Shown: one piece after another, positions 6,840 to 9,225 of the stretch
Numbering within the stretch: the first letter of the stretch is position 1
Layout of the letters: every line of letters starts with the position of its first letter
Assembly: GCA_002385985.1 (NCBI GenBank)
Contig: DGEO01000044.1
Coordinates: forward strand, 19,946 to 29,170
Length of the DNA: 9,225 nt
DNA from: Anaerolineaceae bacterium UBA3924
Lineage (GTDB): Bacteria; Chloroflexota; Anaerolineae; Anaerolineales; Anaerolineaceae
Direction of reading: 5' to 3'
Notes under the pieces: model-generated
The model's database searches: none
What the model was told of the DNA's origin: nothing
The model's input: only the letters and a program-made list of their open reading frames with translations
Position numbers and translations under genes: made by a program

Positions 6840-6845
6840 TACAAT
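6840..6845 (+). promoter_or_regulatory. Candidate -10 box for gpmA
   Basis: TACAAT, a 5/6 match to TATAAT. Transcription would start near 6852, a leader of about 34 nt to the gpmA ATG, which contains an AAAGGA ribosome site at 6868-6873. No standard -35 box was found. Confidence 0.4.
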
Positions 6846-6885
6846 ATCGGAGAAGCATCACCCATGCAAAGGATTTCCTGTAACA

Positions 6886-7644
6886 ATGAAAAACCGCCTA
6901 GTCCTGCTGCGCCACGGTCAGAGCCTGTGGAATCTGGAAAACCGGTTCACCGGTTGGACGGATGTAGACCTGACCGAAAAAGGTATCCTTGAGGCGCAGC
7001 GCTCCGCCAGGCTGCTGCATGAAAACGGCATTACCCCCGATGTGGCCTTTACCTCACGTCTCAAGCGGGCCATCCGCACGCTCTGGATCGCGCTGGACGA
7101 GCTGAACATGATGTGGCTGCCGGTTTACCGCTGCTGGCGTCTCAACGAACGCCATTACGGCGCGCTTCAGGGCTACAGCAAGGATGAAATGGCCGCCAAG
7201 GTCGGCGAGATAAAGGTGTTCAACTGGCGCCGCGGCTATCAGGTGCGCCCGCCGGCCCTGACCCTGGACGATCCCCGCCACCCGCGCTTCGACCCGCGCT
7301 ATGCGGATGTCGACCCTGCGCTGCTGCCCAGCACCGAATCACTGCACGACACGCTCCAGCGCGTGCTCCCCTGCTGGACCGGAGAAATCGTCCCCCGCCT
7401 GCAGGCAGGTGAAGAGGTTCTGATTGTGGCACATCACAACAGCCTTCGCGCCCTGATCAAGCACCTGGAAGACATTTCCGAAGAAGAAATCGCCCGTTAC
7501 AACATGCCGACCGGGTACCCGCTGGTCTATCACCTGGACCAAAACCAGCGTCCGGTCGACCGCTATTACCTGGGTCCGGCCGATGAGGTGAAAAAGGCAG
7601 CCGAAGCCGTCTACCGCTTCCCGAAAATCCTGTCCGGTCAGTAG
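6886..7644 (+). CDS. gpmA: 2,3-bisphosphoglycerate-dependent phosphoglycerate mutase
   Basis: Interconverts 3- and 2-phosphoglycerate in glycolysis and gluconeogenesis through a phosphohistidine. The RHG motif gives catalytic H10. ENRFTGWTDVDL, TLW, NERHYGALQGYSK (E88, R89, Y91), WRRGY, TESL and NMPTGYPLVYHLD are all typical of GpmA. The second catalytic histidine is H183 in VAHHNSLRAL. The family consensus there is AHGNS, so G184 is replaced by His; RHGES is also RHGQS here (Q12). The length, 252 aa, matches the family (about 250). ATG 6886 is chosen because the family sequence begins there and AAAGGA lies 12 nt upstream; the frame stays open to an upstream GTG at 6799 but that extension has no family resemblance. 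The stop codon lies inside the terminator hairpin. Confidence 0.95.
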   Translation: MKNRLVLLRHGQSLWNLENRFTGWTDVDLTEKGILEAQRSARLLHENGITPDVAFTSRLKRAIRTLWIALDELNMMWLPVYRCWRLNERHYGALQGYSKDEMAAKVGEIKVFNWRRGYQVRPPALTLDDPRHPRFDPRYADVDPALLPSTESLHDTLQRVLPCWTGEIVPRLQAGEEVLIVAHHNSLRALIKHLEDISEEEIARYNMPTGYPLVYHLDQNQRPVDRYYLGPADEVKKAAEAVYRFPKILSGQ

Positions 7645-7667
7645 ACCGGTGAGTCTACTGACCGGGC
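7632..7667. terminator. Hairpin terminator overlapping the gpmA stop codon
   Basis: CCGGTCAGTAGAC (7634-7646) pairs perfectly with GTCTACTGACCGG (7653-7665) around a 6-nt loop, and a T-G wobble and one G-C pair extend it to 15 bp. The TAG stop of gpmA (7642-7644) is in the left arm. The downstream tail (CTTATTCCGTATTTT) is only moderately T-rich; on the other strand an ATTTT follows. It lies between convergent gpmA and the membrane-protein gene, so it probably ends both transcripts. Confidence 0.75.
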
Positions 7668-7687
7668 CACCTTATTCCGTATTTTGG

Positions 7688-8200
7688 CTAGGCCCTCCGG
7701 AACAGGGCTCCCCCCAGCAGGATCAGGCCGGCCAGGATCAGAACCGCAGGCAGCAGGAACCCGCCCAGGTTGATCGGCCCCAGGAAGGCCCCGAAGATCA
7801 CGAACATCACCGCGCTGATCAGGATCAGCGTCCCGCCGGCCCGGAATTTCTCCGGCCGGCCCGGGCTGAGCAGCCCGGTGATCAGAATACCGATACCCAC
7901 AAAACCCGGGATGAGCGTCCAGGCGTATGCCCAGCTGGCCCAGTCGCCGGTCAGGTTCTGGTAGAACAACAGCGCTCCGACGCCCGTGATAATGCTGCCC
8001 GGGATGGCCGCTTCATAATCCTTTGTGAAGATGGCCACGCTGAAGAAAACCAGCCCCGCCCCGACGATGATCAGCGGCCAGAGCTGGCCGATGCGGATGA
8101 CCTCCGCCAGTCCGGGAATGACCTGAACCGCCAGAAAGGCCAGCCCGATAAGGATCAAAATGACTCCGGGAATGATCTGCCCGGTCCGGTTCGTGTTCAT
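7688..8200 (-). CDS. Six-helix LiaI/DUF5668-like membrane protein
   Basis: An integral membrane protein of 170 aa with about six hydrophobic helices (9-28, 40-58, 65-82, 94-111, 122-140, 148-166). They form three similar helical hairpins (about 7-58, 64-111, 120-167), each with a glycine-rich first helix (IIPGVILILIGL, AIPGSIITGVGA, AGGTLILISAV) and a second helix entered through a proline (LWPLIIVGAG, LIPGFVGIG, LLPAVLILAG). The G..LI..G...F and WP.I..G pattern is that of DUF5668/LiaI-LiaF-type modules, which are often linked to envelope stress, though no regulator is next to it. ATG 8198-8200 is chosen over ATG 8213-8215 because GAGAGGA lies a few bases before it. It begins 28 bp after the yigZ stop, so the two are probably co-transcribed. 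Confidence 0.8.
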   Translation of the reverse strand: MNTNRTGQIIPGVILILIGLAFLAVQVIPGLAEVIRIGQLWPLIIVGAGLVFFSVAIFTKDYEAAIPGSIITGVGALLFYQNLTGDWASWAYAWTLIPGFVGIGILITGLLSPGRPEKFRAGGTLILISAVMFVIFGAFLGPINLGGFLLPAVLILAGLILLGGALFRRA

Positions 8201-8228
8201 CTCTATCCTCTCCATATTTGTGAATTAC

Positions 8229-8885
8229 TTAATCCTGTCGTGGCAGTGTTCCCAGAGGAAAAATGGTTTCGGGGTTGGTTTCGATAATTTCCGCCTGTAT
8301 CTCCCCCCGGGTCAGCTCGCTCAAATCCGTCTGAAACGCCGGCAAGTAGTCGGTGGCGAACTGGATGGTCAGGGTGACGTCCACACCAAAATCCTCATCC
8401 AGCACGCGGCCCAGGTGATCCTTCGCCAGCAGCTTCACCTGTTCGTAATAAGTATACGGAATAGCCAGCATTACGGTGTGCGTGGGCACCTTTTCCGCCA
8501 CAGGAGTGATTTCCAGCACTGCTTTGACCGCGTCTCCGTAGGCGCGCACCAGCCCACCGGTGCCCAGCTTGGTCCCGCCGAAATACCGGGTGACCACCAC
8601 GGTCACATCGCCCAGTCCGCTGCCCTTGAGCACCGCCAGCGCAGGTCTGCCGGCCGTCCCGGACGGCTCGCCGTCGTCGGAGCTGTGGGTAATTACCGAC
8701 GCGCCGTACCCGATGATAAACGCCGGTACATTATGTGTCGCGTCGGCGAACTCCGCTTTGATCTGGCTGATGAACTCGCGCGCATCTTCGACCGAAAAGG
8801 TCGGTGCGAGTGTGGCGATAAACCTGGAGTTCACCACCATGATTTCAGCACGGGTTTTCTCAGCTGGAATTGGATAACGTTTCAT
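8229..8885 (-). CDS. yigZ: YigZ/IMPACT-family protein (UPF0029 plus DUF1949)
   Basis: A cytoplasmic 218-aa member of the conserved IMPACT family; the eukaryotic relative IMPACT acts on the Gcn2 stress pathway, while the bacterial role is not settled. The N-terminal UPF0029 domain spans about 19-125: SRFIA (20-24), DATHNVPAFIIG (48-59), SDDGEPSGTAGRP (69-81) and VVVTRYFGGTKLGTGGL with YFGGTKLG at 101-108. The C-terminal part (about 140-195) fits the small DUF1949 domain. The family usually has Cys and aromatic residues after ATHN, replaced here by VPAF. The start ATG at 8885 is preceded only by a weak AGG. The promoter is the palindromic -10 at 8912-8919, shared with the divergent YciI-like gene. 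Confidence 0.92.
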   Translation of the reverse strand: MKRYPIPAEKTRAEIMVVNSRFIATLAPTFSVEDAREFISQIKAEFADATHNVPAFIIGYGASVITHSSDDGEPSGTAGRPALAVLKGSGLGDVTVVVTRYFGGTKLGTGGLVRAYGDAVKAVLEITPVAEKVPTHTVMLAIPYTYYEQVKLLAKDHLGRVLDEDFGVDVTLTIQFATDYLPAFQTDLSELTRGEIQAEIIETNPETIFPLGTLPRQD

Positions 8886-8911
8886 CGGGCAGCCTGTCGT
8901 GATATGATCTC

Positions 8912-8919
8912 AGTATACT
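8912..8919. promoter_or_regulatory. Symmetric -10 box serving both divergent genes
   Basis: The palindrome AGTATACT reads TATACT on both strands (8914-8919 plus, 8912-8917 minus). Transcripts would start near 8926 (plus, 33 nt before the YciI-like ATG) and near 8905 (minus, 20 nt before the yigZ ATG). No good -35 box is seen on either side. The whole gap is only 73 bp, so the promoters must overlap. Confidence 0.5.
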
Positions 8920-8958
8920 TTCCCGGATCCCAAAATACCACAACTCTGGACGGCAGTC

Positions 8959-9225
8959 ATGAAACATTTCCTGGTAGAAATCATTTATCTGGCCCCCTTT
9001 GAACAGGTGTCGCAAGTCACGCCTGACCACCGCGCGTTTCTACAGAAGGGCTACGATCAGGGCCTGCTGCTGCTCTCCGGTCCGAAATCCTCCCGTGACG
9101 GCGGGATTGTGATCGCCCGGGCGGAATCGCAGGCCGCCCTGGAAGCTTTTTTTGAGCAGGACCCCTACCGCCTTCACGGTATCGCCAGCTACCGCTTCAC
9201 TGAATTCAATCCAGTCAAGCGCCAG
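8959..9225 (+). CDS. YciI-like protein, cut by the right window edge
   Basis: The first 89 codons of a small cytoplasmic protein with the YciI (dimeric alpha-beta barrel) pattern: strand MKHFLVEIIY, TPDHRAFLQKGYDQG helix, LLLLSGPKSSRDGGIVIARA, a helix (ESQAALEAFFEQ), DPYRLHGIASY and RFTEFNPV. The conserved His-Asp pair of the family is present as H24 and D68. The reading frame has no stop before the edge, although most YciI proteins are about 90-100 aa, so only a few codons are likely missing. ATG 8959 has a weak ribosome site. The enzymatic role is unknown in most of this family. Confidence 0.85.
   Translation, partial: MKHFLVEIIYLAPFEQVSQVTPDHRAFLQKGYDQGLLLLSGPKSSRDGGIVIARAESQAALEAFFEQDPYRLHGIASYRFTEFNPVKRQ

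Noticed and set aside
6799..6885. N-terminal extension of gpmA from an upstream GTG
   Set aside because: The 29 extra residues do not fit GpmA, the candidate promoter lies inside the extension, and ATG 6886 has its own ribosome site.
1..9225. Mobile element, prophage, CRISPR array or defence island
   Set aside because: No transposase, integrase, terminal repeats, repeat-spacer array, toxin-antitoxin pair or nuclease cluster was seen; the genes are housekeeping types with even codon style.

Overview
The window is a stretch of ordinary bacterial chromosome with high GC, dense coding, short gaps and many independently oriented genes. It holds eight well-supported complete genes, a ninth truncated at the right edge, and the first codons of a tenth at the left edge. 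I see no phage, transposon, CRISPR, toxin-antitoxin or defence signature, and no rRNA or tRNA. The mix fits a member of the Chloroflexota (Anaerolineae-like): RecD2 helicase, an IMPACT/YigZ protein, a LiaI/DUF5668-like membrane protein, a YflT-like small protein and GpmA. That placement is an impression from protein style, not a proof.

Layout. 1-536 (minus): a low-molecular-weight protein tyrosine phosphatase, followed 30 bp downstream by the start of another gene that leaves the window. 537-913: a 377-bp gap with a minus-strand promoter for the phosphatase, a plus-strand TATAAT, two inverted repeats and a 12-codon open frame with a strong ribosome site. 914-2476 (plus): an FGGY-family sugar kinase. 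2522-4753 (plus): RecD2 helicase with its own TATAAT placed so close to the GTG start that the mRNA is probably leaderless. 4750-6057 (minus): a MATE/MOP-type membrane transporter, convergent with recD2 and sharing 4 bp with it at the stop codons. 6290-6658 (minus): a small YflT-like protein. 6659-6885: divergent control region with repeats. 6886-7644 (plus): 2,3-bisphosphoglycerate-dependent phosphoglycerate mutase, ending in a 13-15 bp hairpin that overlaps its stop codon. 7688-8200 (minus): a six-helix membrane protein made of three repeats. 8229-8885 (minus): YigZ/IMPACT protein, probably co-transcribed with the membrane protein. 8886-8958: a palindromic AGTATACT that gives a -10 box on both strands. 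8959-9225 (plus): a YciI-like protein cut by the window end.

The genes do not form one pathway. They are mostly single-gene units for housekeeping: glycolysis, DNA repair, sugar phosphorylation, phosphatase signalling and transport. I did not find a clearly new system. The parts most worth a second look are regulatory: the structured leader before the kinase, the leaderless recD2 start, the symmetric shared -10 box, the repeats before gpmA, and a Gly-to-His change beside the catalytic histidine of GpmA.
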